Origin: Geobacter sp. AOG2
GTDB lineage: Bacteria; Desulfobacterota; Desulfuromonadia; Geobacterales; Pseudopelobacteraceae
Assembly: GCF_019972295.1 (NCBI RefSeq)
Contig: NZ_BLJA01000001.1
Location: 2,856,158-2,920,157 of the forward strand
DNA: 64,000 nt
Reading direction: 5' to 3'
In this document: one piece after another, positions 48,782-56,346 of the stretch
Position numbering within the stretch: position 1 is the first letter of the stretch
Layout of the letters: the number at the start of each line of letters is the position of its first letter
Notes under the pieces: generated by a model
What the model was told of the DNA's origin: nothing
Databases searched by the model: none
Seen by the model: only the letters and a program-made list of their open reading frames with translations
Translations under genes and position numbers: made by a program

Positions 48782-50122
48782 ATGAAGAAATGTGCAATTT
48801 TGTTGGGTGTTGCCATGTTGACGGTTCAGGCCGGCACTGCCCTGGCGGAGAGCCTGGAGGACGTGCTGAAGCAAAAGGGGATGATCACCGAGGAGGAGTA
48901 TAAGAGGATCGTGAAAAGCACGCCCGCCGTCAGCTACAAGCTGGGGCAGGGGATCACCCTGACCACGGCCGACGGGAATTTCAGCACCACTATCGGCGGC
49001 TACCTGCAAACCCGGTACACGCTCCTGAATTCCGACGACGTCAACGACGACAAAGCCAGGTCCGCAGGCATGACCACCACCCCGGGCGGCACTTCCAGCC
49101 AGTTCGAGGTGAAGCGGGCCAAACTGGTCATCGGCGGCTACGTATTCTCCAAGGACCTCACCTATAACGTGACGGCGAACTTCTCCAATATCGCCGGCGG
49201 ATCGACGAAGAACGGCGGCCTGCTGGAAAACGCCTTTATTAATTATAAATGGCGCGATGAGCTCCAGGTGCGCGCCGGTCAGGAAAAGGTACAGTTCGGC
49301 AGGCAATGGTTGATTTCCGCCACCGACCTGCAATTTGTGGATGTGTCTCATGTTACCGCCGCCTTTGCGCCGACCTACGACACCGGCTTGAGGCTTTACG
49401 GCAAGCTCCCCAAAGGGTTGCTCACCTACAGTGTTGCCGTAAGTGGAGGCTTGGGGCAGAACTCCGTGCGCAGCACTCGGAACAACGCGTTTTCCGCGCG
49501 CATTACCGCCAATCCCTTCGGCGAGATGAAGAATACTGAAGCTGATCTGGAACAGACGGAAAAACCGCTTGTCTCCTTCGGCGCAAATTATTACCGCAAC
49601 ACCATCACCGAGACCGAGTACAGCACCTCCTCCAACAACAGCCTGGGATACCTGAAGAGCAAGACCGGATGGTTCGCCCTCAACAAGCGCGGCACACTTT
49701 TGTCGGGCGAGAGCGTCAATATCAGCATGCTCGGCATGGACGCCGCCTTCAAATGGCGCGGGCTTTCCGTCATCGGCGAATACATGTGGGGCGAGGGTGA
49801 CGCGCAGCAATCCAAGTACGGTCAGCGGGCCATGGGGTTCTATGCCCAGGCCGGCTACATGGTCATCCCGAAGACGCTTGAAGTAGCCTATCGCTACGCC
49901 TACCTGGACCCGAACATCAACAACAACATCCTGGCCCTCAACGACCATTGGATCGAAAACAGCGTGGCGGTCTCCTGGTATATCAGGGAGCATTATCTGA
50001 AACTCCAGGCCGACTACACCGCCATCCACAAGCAGAGGAACCTGATCTCCCAATCCACAAGCGTAATCATGGAGCCTACCGACGACAATCAGGCACGGGT
50101 GCAGTTACAGCTGGTATTCTAG
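48782..50122 (+). CDS. Outer-membrane porin (OprO/P-like)
   Basis: The 446-aa protein has a signal peptide (MKKCAILLGVAMLTVQAGTALA), a short helix (LEDVLKQKGMITEEEYKRI) and a beta-rich barrel typical of phosphate-selective porin-like proteins (FEVKRAKLVIGGYVF, LLENAFINYKWRDELQVRAGQEKVQFGRQWL). It ends in phenylalanine (QLQLVF). Such porins pass anions through the outer membrane. Between tonB and modE, it could be the entry route for the anion this locus serves; this is an inference. Start behind AAGGAGGTTTTAC. Confidence 0.88.
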   Translation: MKKCAILLGVAMLTVQAGTALAESLEDVLKQKGMITEEEYKRIVKSTPAVSYKLGQGITLTTADGNFSTTIGGYLQTRYTLLNSDDVNDDKARSAGMTTTPGGTSSQFEVKRAKLVIGGYVFSKDLTYNVTANFSNIAGGSTKNGGLLENAFINYKWRDELQVRAGQEKVQFGRQWLISATDLQFVDVSHVTAAFAPTYDTGLRLYGKLPKGLLTYSVAVSGGLGQNSVRSTRNNAFSARITANPFGEMKNTEADLEQTEKPLVSFGANYYRNTITETEYSTSSNNSLGYLKSKTGWFALNKRGTLLSGESVNISMLGMDAAFKWRGLSVIGEYMWGEGDAQQSKYGQRAMGFYAQAGYMVIPKTLEVAYRYAYLDPNINNNILALNDHWIENSVAVSWYIREHYLKLQADYTAIHKQRNLISQSTSVIMEPTDDNQARVQLQLVF

Positions 50123-50173
50123 GATTTGATGAGGCAATGCCCGGGCGTATGACGAGAATCATCATGTGGTGTC

Positions 50174-50217
50174 CCCAGGCCTCTTTCCTGCGATAGGTTG
50201 CATGAAAGGGGCCTGGG
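50174..50217 (+). terminator. Long stem-loop between the porin gene and modE
   Basis: CCCAGGCCTCTTTC (50174-50187) pairs with GAAAGGGGCCTGGG (50204-50217) through 14 bp, one of them a G-U wobble, around a 16-nt loop. No T tract follows. It abuts a GGGGAG sequence before an alternative modE start (50228), so it may act as an RNA processing or attenuation structure rather than a classic terminator. Confidence 0.5.
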
Positions 50218-50281
50218 TGGGGAGCACATGGGGGTCAAATGTATAAATTTATGGCTATTCAAACACTACGGGGTTGTTTCT

Positions 50282-51091
50282 ATGAAAACCGATACTATTA
50301 AAGTCGGGCTTGTCGGCAACCTCTGGTTTAACCGTGCCGAGAACAAATTTCTGGGCAGCGATAGGATCGACTTGCTGGAAAAGATCGATGAACTCGGCTC
50401 AATCAGCAAGGCCGCCAGGGCTATGGGGTTCTGCTACAAAACCGCTTGGGATCTGGTTAATCTGGTCAATAATATGGCGGAAAGACCTCTGGTTTATCGT
50501 CTGACGGGCGGCAAGGGCGGTGGCGGCACCAAACTAACCCCGGAAGGTAAAGAGGTGGTCGCACGGTTCAAAGTCATTCAGGAAGAGCACCGCAAGTTTC
50601 TGCAAAACCTTGGAAGCAGGATTGATGATACCGATAGGCTGCTTCGGTTTCTCAAAAGGATTTCCCTGAAGGTCAGTGCGCGTAACACCTTCATCGGCAC
50701 CATAACTGCCCTTACCAAGGGCGCCGTCAATTCCGAGATCAGGATAACGCTGAAGGGGGGCATCTCTCTTACTGCTGTTATTACCAACGGGGCCATCGAC
50801 AACCTGGGGTTGAAGCCAGGCGTCGAGGCTTACGCCATTATCAAGGCAAGCTCGGTTTTGATCGGGACCGATGTGCATGATATCAAGGTCAGCACGCACA
50901 ATGTCTTCTGCGGTACCGTGACCAAGGTTATTGATGGGCCGGTCAGTACCGAGGTGGCCGTTGAGATCGGAGAAGGCGTAATCGTCACCGCCGTCATCAC
51001 CCATGACAGCGCTGAACAGCTTGGCCTGGTGGTCGGCGGCCACGCCTGCACCCTGTTCGAGGCTTCGAGCGTCATCATCGGCGTGAGCTGA
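50282..51091 (+). CDS. modE: ModE-family molybdate-responsive regulator with two Mop domains
   Basis: The 269-aa protein has the ModE winged HTH (residues about 10-120; LGSDRIDLLEKIDELGSISKAARAMGFCYKTAWDLV, GGKGGGGTKLTPEG) and two Mop/TOBE domains (SARNTFIGTITALTKGAVNSE with ITNGAIDNLGL, and STHNVFCGTVTKVIDGPVSTE with ITHDSAEQLGL). Full-length ModE binds molybdate or tungstate in the Mop domains and then binds CGTTATAT-N8-ATATAACG operators. It is the last gene of the TPS-TonB-porin cluster, and matching palindromes lie upstream of tpsA and the porin gene. An ATG at 50228 with GGGGAG upstream is an alternative start. Confidence 0.92.
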   Translation: MKTDTIKVGLVGNLWFNRAENKFLGSDRIDLLEKIDELGSISKAARAMGFCYKTAWDLVNLVNNMAERPLVYRLTGGKGGGGTKLTPEGKEVVARFKVIQEEHRKFLQNLGSRIDDTDRLLRFLKRISLKVSARNTFIGTITALTKGAVNSEIRITLKGGISLTAVITNGAIDNLGLKPGVEAYAIIKASSVLIGTDVHDIKVSTHNVFCGTVTKVIDGPVSTEVAVEIGEGVIVTAVITHDSAEQLGLVVGGHACTLFEASSVIIGVS

Positions 51092-51313
51092 GACCAATAA
51101 AGGGACGTCAAGAGCTTGTAATGTTGTGCGTTCAATGACGATATAAAGGCAGTGTACAGCGGGTGCATTCCCATGAATTTTAACTGAGTGGCTGATGGGA
51201 ATAACAGAGGTAAGCCAACAACGACGTTCGCATTCGGGGGGACTCCCCGGATCATGGGAGGATAAAGTTACACGGTTTTGGGGCAAACCACGGAACCGTA
51301 CGGATAAAAAATC

Positions 51314-51349
51314 AAAAAGGCCGCATACGGTGAGGTATGCGGCCTTTTT
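51314..51349. terminator. Bidirectional terminator
   Basis: AAAAAGGCCGCATAC and GTATGCGGCCTTTTT form a perfect 15-bp stem with a 6-nt loop, between modE and the convergent Lys/Ala-rich gene. Confidence 0.92.
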
Positions 51350-51375
51350 GCGTTCCCCCTTAGGAGGAAAAGGAA

Positions 51376-51615
51376 TTACTTTGCAGCCGGAGCAGCAGCG
51401 TCAGCAGCCGGAGCGGCTTCTTTTTTCTCAGCTTTTTTGGCTTTTTTAGCTTTTTTGGCTTTTTTGGCTTTCTTAGCGGGTTTTTTCACTTCTTTCTTTT
51501 CAACAGCCGGAGCAGCGGCGTCGGCAGCCGGAGCGGCGGCGTCAGCAGCGAAAACAACAGCCGAGAAGGACAGAGCTACGAGAGCGGCAACGATGGTGGA
51601 GAGAACTTTTTTCAT
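51376..51615 (-). CDS. Small secreted Lys/Ala-rich protein
   Basis: The 79-aa protein has a signal peptide (MKKVLSTIVAALVALSFSAVVFAAD). The mature part is made of two AAPAADAAAP blocks flanking a lysine-rich core of repeated KKA units. The strongly basic core resembles histone-tail-like or acid-shock-type proteins, but no function can be assigned. At the DNA level the core is a 9-nt tandem repeat that could vary in length. Start behind GGAGGTAGTACAA. Confidence 0.8.
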   Translation of the reverse strand: MKKVLSTIVAALVALSFSAVVFAADAAAPAADAAAPAVEKKEVKKPAKKAKKAKKAKKAKKAEKKEAAPAADAAAPAAK

Positions 51616-51914
51616 TTGTACTACCTCCGACAGGATTAATGAATCTGATTCTACTTTCAGCATAAGTGGTGCCAATTGTGCCTAATGGGCGGAAATGACA
51701 GGGAATCAATGCGTTATGGGTTATATGGTCTTTACCTTCCCTTGTTGGATTGCCTTATATGGGGTGATGGCTACCGCAAATGGGTTGTATGCGCTTCCAT
51801 GGATTATAGGCTTTGGTCCCACTTCACCTGCTTGACCGCACAGCGGCTCTGGCGTACCATCCGTTCATCGGGGCATCCTCGGAAAGGACTGTCAGCACGA
51901 CCTGGAAAGCGGCC
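51616..51914. other. Intergenic region with no recognised feature
   Basis: These 299 bp separate divergent genes. The part next to 51616 should contain the promoter of the Lys/Ala-rich gene. No confident sites or genes are seen in the rest. Confidence 0.4.
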
Positions 51915-52406
51915 ATGAATGTTATACTCCACAAAGATCGTTCCGGCATCTGGAGCAGGGCGCAAAGGGGCCACGGCCTGAAAAGCTGGCAGCGTCTTTG
52001 GCTGGTGACAGGGGTCGCGTACCTGCTTATGCTTGTGGCGGCAGGTTGGCTGATCATGCCGGAGCGCCGGCAGGTGGACAAGGCTATGGTGTTCGCCGTA
52101 ACGGAAGAGGTGCGGCGGTACGACGGACTCGCTTTTGTGGGAGACTCCCCCGAGAGGATTTTCGAATCAGCACGCACCCAGGGATATGGCCCATGGATCG
52201 CCCATGTCCGCAAGGCCTACAGGATTGGCAGGGAGGGGGATGCCGGATTCGACAGGATAGAAAGGGCCTACCGTCAGGACATGGAAGCCCTGGCAACGAA
52301 GCGCCTGAAGCTGTCGGGCTGGCTCTGTGTTGCCTGGGTCGTGCCCATGGGGTGCCTTTATGCCCTGGGCAGCCTGATCGGCTGGGTCAAGCAGGGAGGA
52401 CCGTGA
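51915..52406 (+). CDS. Membrane protein of unknown function with two TM segments
   Basis: The 163-aa protein has one hydrophobic helix near residues 30-48 (LWLVTGVAYLLMLVAAGWLIM) and another near the C-terminus (LSGWLCVAWVVPMGCLYALGSLIGWV). A charged domain of about 80 residues lies between, presumably outside the cytoplasm. No family is recognised. It overlaps the next gene by 4 bp (GTGA), so they are co-translated. The start follows GGAAAGCGGCC. Confidence 0.65.
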   Translation: MNVILHKDRSGIWSRAQRGHGLKSWQRLWLVTGVAYLLMLVAAGWLIMPERRQVDKAMVFAVTEEVRRYDGLAFVGDSPERIFESARTQGYGPWIAHVRKAYRIGREGDAGFDRIERAYRQDMEALATKRLKLSGWLCVAWVVPMGCLYALGSLIGWVKQGGP

Positions 52407-53149
52407 CCGTTTCCAAAGAACCGCAGCGGCGTCAGCAGGCTCAGCTACGTCCCGATTCCATCGAGTGCAATGGCATCGCGATTCCGTTCAGATATTGCCA
52501 TTCCCGGCGCAGGACCCTGGGCATGACGGTCAGGCCGGACAAGTCGGTGATCGTCCGGGCTCCCTTGCGCACCTCCCTCGGGGATATCCGGGATTTCGTC
52601 TCCCGGCGGGCGGCATGGATTGCCAGGGTGTGGCGGGAGTTCGACGGCAGGCCGCCCGTGCTTCCCCAGAGCTACGACAGCGGTGCGACCTTTTTCTTCC
52701 AGGGGAAGGGGTATGTCTTGACCCTGGAGCACGGCGCGGCCGAATCGGTTGTGCTCAGGGGCGGTTCGCTGGTGGTTGCCGCTCCGGGCAAGCTGGAGGC
52801 CCCGGATCTCCGCCGGATCGTCGATACCTGGTATTGGGACCAGGCGAGGAGCATCTTCCCGGAGCGGGAAATCGAGTGTCACCGGAGGATGGAGGCGGAA
52901 GGCTTTCCCCTCCCCCCCCTCGTGATCCGACCCATGAAAAGCCGTTGGGGGAGCTACTCGTACCGTACCGGCCGCATAACGCTCAATCTCCACCTCATCA
53001 AGGCATCCCCTGCGTGTCTCGATTACGTAATCATCCACGAGTTGTGCCATGTCAGGGTGCGACACCACGGGCCCGGTTTCTGGAAGCTGGTCGAGCGCTA
53101 CGTACCGGATCACGCCAGGCTGCGCAAACAGCTCAACGGTATCATGTAA
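52403..53149 (+). CDS. YgjP-like (DUF45/M48-type) metallopeptidase
   Basis: The 248-aa protein has the DUF45 metal-dependent hydrolase pattern: RRRTLGMTVRPDKSVIVRAP near the N-terminus, IRPMKSRWGSYSYRTGRITLNLHLI and the zinc motif DYVIIHELCHVRVRHHGPGFW (HExxH with a downstream His). The family is usually cytoplasmic and its substrates are mostly unknown. The GTG start at 52403 overlaps the preceding stop and has AGGGAGG just upstream. Confidence 0.88.
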   Translation: MTVSKEPQRRQQAQLRPDSIECNGIAIPFRYCHSRRRTLGMTVRPDKSVIVRAPLRTSLGDIRDFVSRRAAWIARVWREFDGRPPVLPQSYDSGATFFFQGKGYVLTLEHGAAESVVLRGGSLVVAAPGKLEAPDLRRIVDTWYWDQARSIFPEREIECHRRMEAEGFPLPPLVIRPMKSRWGSYSYRTGRITLNLHLIKASPACLDYVIIHELCHVRVRHHGPGFWKLVERYVPDHARLRKQLNGIM

Positions 53150-53272
53150 TGCCCGGCGCCCTGCAGCGACCGATTGCCGTCGTATACCGGAGCCTGCGTT
53201 GCCTTCATTGACATATGGTGCAGCAGTGGTTACCCTCTCTCCAAAGTACACCCTGGTTACAAAGGAGTCATG

Positions 53273-54235
53273 ATGAAAAGCAGATCTCTGTTGGTGGTGA
53301 TTTTCAGCCTGTTGGCCCTGCTTGCGAGCACAACGCTCGTCGCCGTCAACGCGGAGGCCCGCGCCGGCGGCGGCAGATCGTTCGGCAGCCGCGGGTCGCG
53401 CAGCTATTCCCGCCCGGTATCACCCTATTCGCAGCCTAGCCAAAACCAGCAGGCCGCGCCCCAGCCATTCTCGCCGTCGCCTTATCAGACCCCCCAGCCT
53501 GCCGGAGGTGGTTTCCTGCGTAACATGGCCGGCGGCCTTGTCGGCGGCATGCTGGGCGGTATGCTGTTCCGCAGCCTGGGTTTCGGCGGCGGGATGGGAG
53601 GAGGCTTTGGTGGCGGGATCGGGCTGTTCGAGATCATCCTGGTCGGCGGCATCATCTATCTGGTCTACCGGATGATGAGGAGAAGGCGCGATGAGGGCGC
53701 TACCTACCAGAATCCCTCTGCCATGGGCGGCTACTCCGGGCCGGAGGCATCACGCCCCATCCAATCCGCCTACGCCGACACCGCCGGCGACCTTGCCGCA
53801 GGGCTCTCCCACATCCGGCAAATGGACCCCGGTTTCGACGAGCAACGCTTCACAGACGGGGTCATGGATATTTTCTTCAAGATCCAGGGTGCCTGGATGA
53901 ACCGGGATCTCAGCAGCGTGAACGCGTTATTGACCCCGGAGATGAGGCGCATCTTTCAGGAGGATATCGACCGGTTGTTGCGTGAGCACAGGGTAAACCG
54001 GCTGGAGAACATTGCCGTGCGCACGGTGGAGGTCAGCGAGGCATGGCAGGAATCAGGCCAGGACTATGTCACGGCCCTGATCTACGCCAACCTGCTGGAC
54101 TACACGACCGACGACACGAGCGGCCAGGTGGTGGAGGGGAGCAAGACCGAGCCGGTGAAGTTCGAGGAGTTCTGGACGTTCACCCGGCCCGTGGGCAACA
54201 ACCCGTGGCAGCTTTCGGGGATTGACCAGAAATAA
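53273..54235 (+). CDS. Tim44-like domain membrane protein
   Basis: The 320-aa protein has a signal peptide or anchor (MKSRSLLVVIFSLLALLASTTLVAV), a Ser/Gly/Pro/Gln-rich region, a glycine-rich stretch (GGGFLRNMAGGLVGGMLGGML), a membrane helix (IGLFEIILVGGIIYLVYRMM) and a C-terminal Tim44-like domain (about 195-315; FTDGVMDIFFKIQGAWMNRDLSSVNALLTPEM). Bacterial Tim44-like proteins are poorly characterised. The ATG at 53273 is preferred over 53270 because of its spacing from AAAGGAG. Confidence 0.85.
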   Translation: MKSRSLLVVIFSLLALLASTTLVAVNAEARAGGGRSFGSRGSRSYSRPVSPYSQPSQNQQAAPQPFSPSPYQTPQPAGGGFLRNMAGGLVGGMLGGMLFRSLGFGGGMGGGFGGGIGLFEIILVGGIIYLVYRMMRRRRDEGATYQNPSAMGGYSGPEASRPIQSAYADTAGDLAAGLSHIRQMDPGFDEQRFTDGVMDIFFKIQGAWMNRDLSSVNALLTPEMRRIFQEDIDRLLREHRVNRLENIAVRTVEVSEAWQESGQDYVTALIYANLLDYTTDDTSGQVVEGSKTEPVKFEEFWTFTRPVGNNPWQLSGIDQK

Positions 54236-54262
54236 ATCTCAGGCCGGAACAAGGCGAACGAA

Positions 54263-54297
54263 AACGGCCCAACCGGTTTAAAACCGGTTGGGCCGTT
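54263..54297. terminator. Bidirectional terminator
   Basis: AACGGCCCAACCGGTTT and AAACCGGTTGGGCCGTT are perfectly complementary, forming a long stem between convergent genes. Confidence 0.92.
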
Positions 54298-54321
54298 ATT
54301 GTTTGGGGGGATGGCTTTTGC

Positions 54322-55272
54322 TCAGACCACCCGGATGAAAAACTCGGGGCACCCGGAACCGCAGTAGCCGCACAGTACGCATGACGTCTCGTCCACCACC
54401 GCTTTACCGCCCACCAGCGACAACGCCTTACTGCCGCAGATGTCGATGCATTTGCCGCATCCCTTGCAGAACTGTTCCATAATCAACAATCGCCGGCGCC
54501 GGCTCTCCAGGCCTTGCCAGACCGCCTCCTCCATCACCCCGTGCTCGAAGAAGGCTACGTTGGCGTCGATCTCCTGTTCGGAAAGCATGCCGACGGCAAC
54601 CCCGTGAATGCCTTCGAGCCCGGCCACGAAGGCCATGCTCCGGCGGGCATCGGATATCAGATTGCCCCCCGCCAAGGCCTTCATGGCATAGACTCCCTGA
54701 CCGGAGCGGGCGCAGGTGGCGATGGCCTCGGCCATCTCCGCGGCGGTGCCGTCCAGGATGCCCATGCCGTTTTTGTTGATCAGCGGATGGATCACCTCTA
54801 TTTCCGGGTGGGAAGCGACCTTGCGGAAAGCCTGGATATAGTGGGAGGAGAATCCCACATGGGCGATTTTACCCTCCTGCTTCATCGTGAGGAGCGTTTC
54901 CAGCACGTCGGCCCGTTCCGCGAACGGGTCTGCTACCCGTGCGCCGTGGAGATGCACGATATCGAGCTGTTCCCGGCCCAACTCCCGCAGGGCCTGCTCC
55001 ACATGCCCTCGGGCGGTGGCCGCGTCGGCGGCATGGGTCTTGGTCGCGATGGTCACCTCGCCCCGCCAACCGGCGAGCCCCTCCCGGACATGGGGATAGG
55101 TCCCGTAGAGGGCGGCCGTGTCGAGCATGGTGACTCCCTGCTCAAGGGCGTGGCGGATAAGCTTCCCTCCCTCGCGGGGAACAAGGTTGGCCTGGAGGGG
55201 CCCCAAGGGGAGGGTGCCGTAGATGAGCGGAAAGATGCTGATGCCGGTGGAGCCGAGTTGAACCCGTTTCAC
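54322..55272 (-). CDS. Aldo/keto reductase with C-terminal ferredoxin domain
   Basis: The 316-aa protein joins an aldo/keto-reductase TIM barrel (residues 1 to about 255; GTLPLGPLQANL, TMLDTAALYGTYPHVREGL, LDIVHLHG, HVGFSSH) to a ferredoxin module with CKGCGKCIDICG and CVLCGYCGSGCP, enough for two [4Fe-4S] clusters. Such fusions occur in anaerobes and presumably exchange electrons with ferredoxins; the substrate is unknown. The GTG start overlaps the ihfA stop by 4 bp. Confidence 0.9.
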   Translation of the reverse strand: MKRVQLGSTGISIFPLIYGTLPLGPLQANLVPREGGKLIRHALEQGVTMLDTAALYGTYPHVREGLAGWRGEVTIATKTHAADAATARGHVEQALRELGREQLDIVHLHGARVADPFAERADVLETLLTMKQEGKIAHVGFSSHYIQAFRKVASHPEIEVIHPLINKNGMGILDGTAAEMAEAIATCARSGQGVYAMKALAGGNLISDARRSMAFVAGLEGIHGVAVGMLSEQEIDANVAFFEHGVMEEAVWQGLESRRRRLLIMEQFCKGCGKCIDICGSKALSLVGGKAVVDETSCVLCGYCGSGCPEFFIRVV

Positions 55273-55565
55273 GCCGGCCCTTGTCCCGCATCACCATTGA
55301 TTGCCGCCCTCAACAGGTTGCTCGGCTTGAAGGTGAGCACTCGCCGGGGATCGAGTATGATCGATTCTCCGGTTTGAGGGTTCCGGCCGCGGCGGGCATT
55401 CTTCTGTTTGACCTCGAATTTGCCGAAGCCCGAGATCTTGACCTCCTGGCCGCTTTCCAGGGTGGCCTTAACGATGCTGAAAACCGATTCCACCAGGTCG
55501 TAGGATTCTTTTTTGGCAAATCCGCACGTTCTGGTTACATTCTCCACGATGTCTGCTTTGGTCAT
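55269..55565 (-). CDS. ihfA: Integration host factor alpha-like HU-family protein
   Basis: The 98-aa protein has the IHF-alpha pattern (MTKADIVENVTRTCGFAKKE, VKISGFGKFEVKQKNARRGRNPQTGESI). It binds and bends DNA and often assists sigma-54 promoters. It overlaps the aldo/keto reductase gene. In many genomes ihfA follows pheT; here it does not. The start at 55565 follows GAGGCAAAC. Confidence 0.9.
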   Translation of the reverse strand: MTKADIVENVTRTCGFAKKESYDLVESVFSIVKATLESGQEVKISGFGKFEVKQKNARRGRNPQTGESIILDPRRVLTFKPSNLLRAAINGDAGQGPA

Positions 55566-55658
55566 GTTTGCCTCTCGTCTGGGTGATCTTTGAGAAACAT
55601 ACACTAAATGACTTACTTATCGCAAGCCCGACGAGAATTTTTTTGCAATCGGGCAAAC

Positions 55659-55703
55659 TTGACATCTGGTTTCATCTCTCATATGGTATTCATGTGAATA
55701 CCA
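55659..55703 (+). promoter_or_regulatory. lexA promoter with overlapping SOS box
   Basis: TTGACA (55659-55664) and TATGGT (55682-55687) are separated by 17 nt. A perfect palindrome, TGGTATTCA-TG-TGAATACCA (55684-55703), overlaps the -10. Its inner part fits GGTN3-N-... in the form GGT-N3-C-N4-G-N3-ACC, one base away from the GGTTN2CN4GN3ACC box reported for Geobacter sulfurreducens LexA (recalled). It would allow autorepression of lexA-dinB. Confidence 0.82.
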
Positions 55704-55715
55704 TGGAGGGGCGCC

Positions 55716-56321
55716 ATGCAGGAATTGACCGGACGTCAGAGGCAAGTATTGGATTTTATTGTTTCACACATCGATGGTACCGGCTATCCGCCAACCCAGC
55801 GGGAGATCGCCCGCCATCTGGGGGTCAGCGGGACGCTACCCGTGGCCAAGCACCTGGCCGCCCTGGAAAAGAAAGGGTGCCTCAGGCGGGACGAAGGTTC
55901 CCGCAGCATTGCGCTGACCAGGCCCGCGGGGGCGTCGATCTCTGTCCCCATCGCCGGCACGGTACGAGCCGGCACTCTATCGCCGGCCATTGAGGATATC
56001 CAGGGATATTTTTCCGTTGATCGGGGCGAAATCAAGGGTGCGGGCTGTTTTTTCCTGCGGGTCAGCGGCGATTCCATGATCGCGGCGGGCATTTTCGACG
56101 GCGACCTGGCCCTGGTCCGGCCCCAGCCCACCGCAGAGAACAAGGATACCGTGGTGGCCATGGTGGACGGCGAGGCCACCGTGAAATGGTTTTACCGCGA
56201 GCGGGACGGTATTCGTCTCCAACCGGCCAACCCCGACATGAAGGCCATCATCCTCCGCCCGGAGGACGGAGAGGTTAATATCGTCGGCAAAGTCATCGGA
56301 ATCTACCGTCGGATGCGGTAG
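55716..56321 (+). CDS. lexA: LexA repressor
   Basis: The 201-aa protein has the LexA winged HTH (residues 1-65; LTGRQRQVLDFIVSHI, YPPTQREIARHLGVSG) and an S24 self-cleavage domain with the catalytic serine (RVSGDSMIAAGI) and lysine (ATVKWFYR). The cleavage-site region reads TVRAGTLSP. LexA represses the SOS regulon until RecA filaments stimulate its autoproteolysis. Immediately followed by dinB. Start behind GGAGGGGCGCC. Confidence 0.95.
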   Translation: MQELTGRQRQVLDFIVSHIDGTGYPPTQREIARHLGVSGTLPVAKHLAALEKKGCLRRDEGSRSIALTRPAGASISVPIAGTVRAGTLSPAIEDIQGYFSVDRGEIKGAGCFFLRVSGDSMIAAGIFDGDLALVRPQPTAENKDTVVAMVDGEATVKWFYRERDGIRLQPANPDMKAIILRPEDGEVNIVGKVIGIYRRMR

Positions 56322-56346
56322 TCAGGGCCGCCCAGGCAGCACGATT

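Noticed and set aside
51420-51500. Short-spaced repeats considered as a CRISPR array
   Set aside because: These are 9-nt coding repeats for KKA units with no spacers or cas genes.
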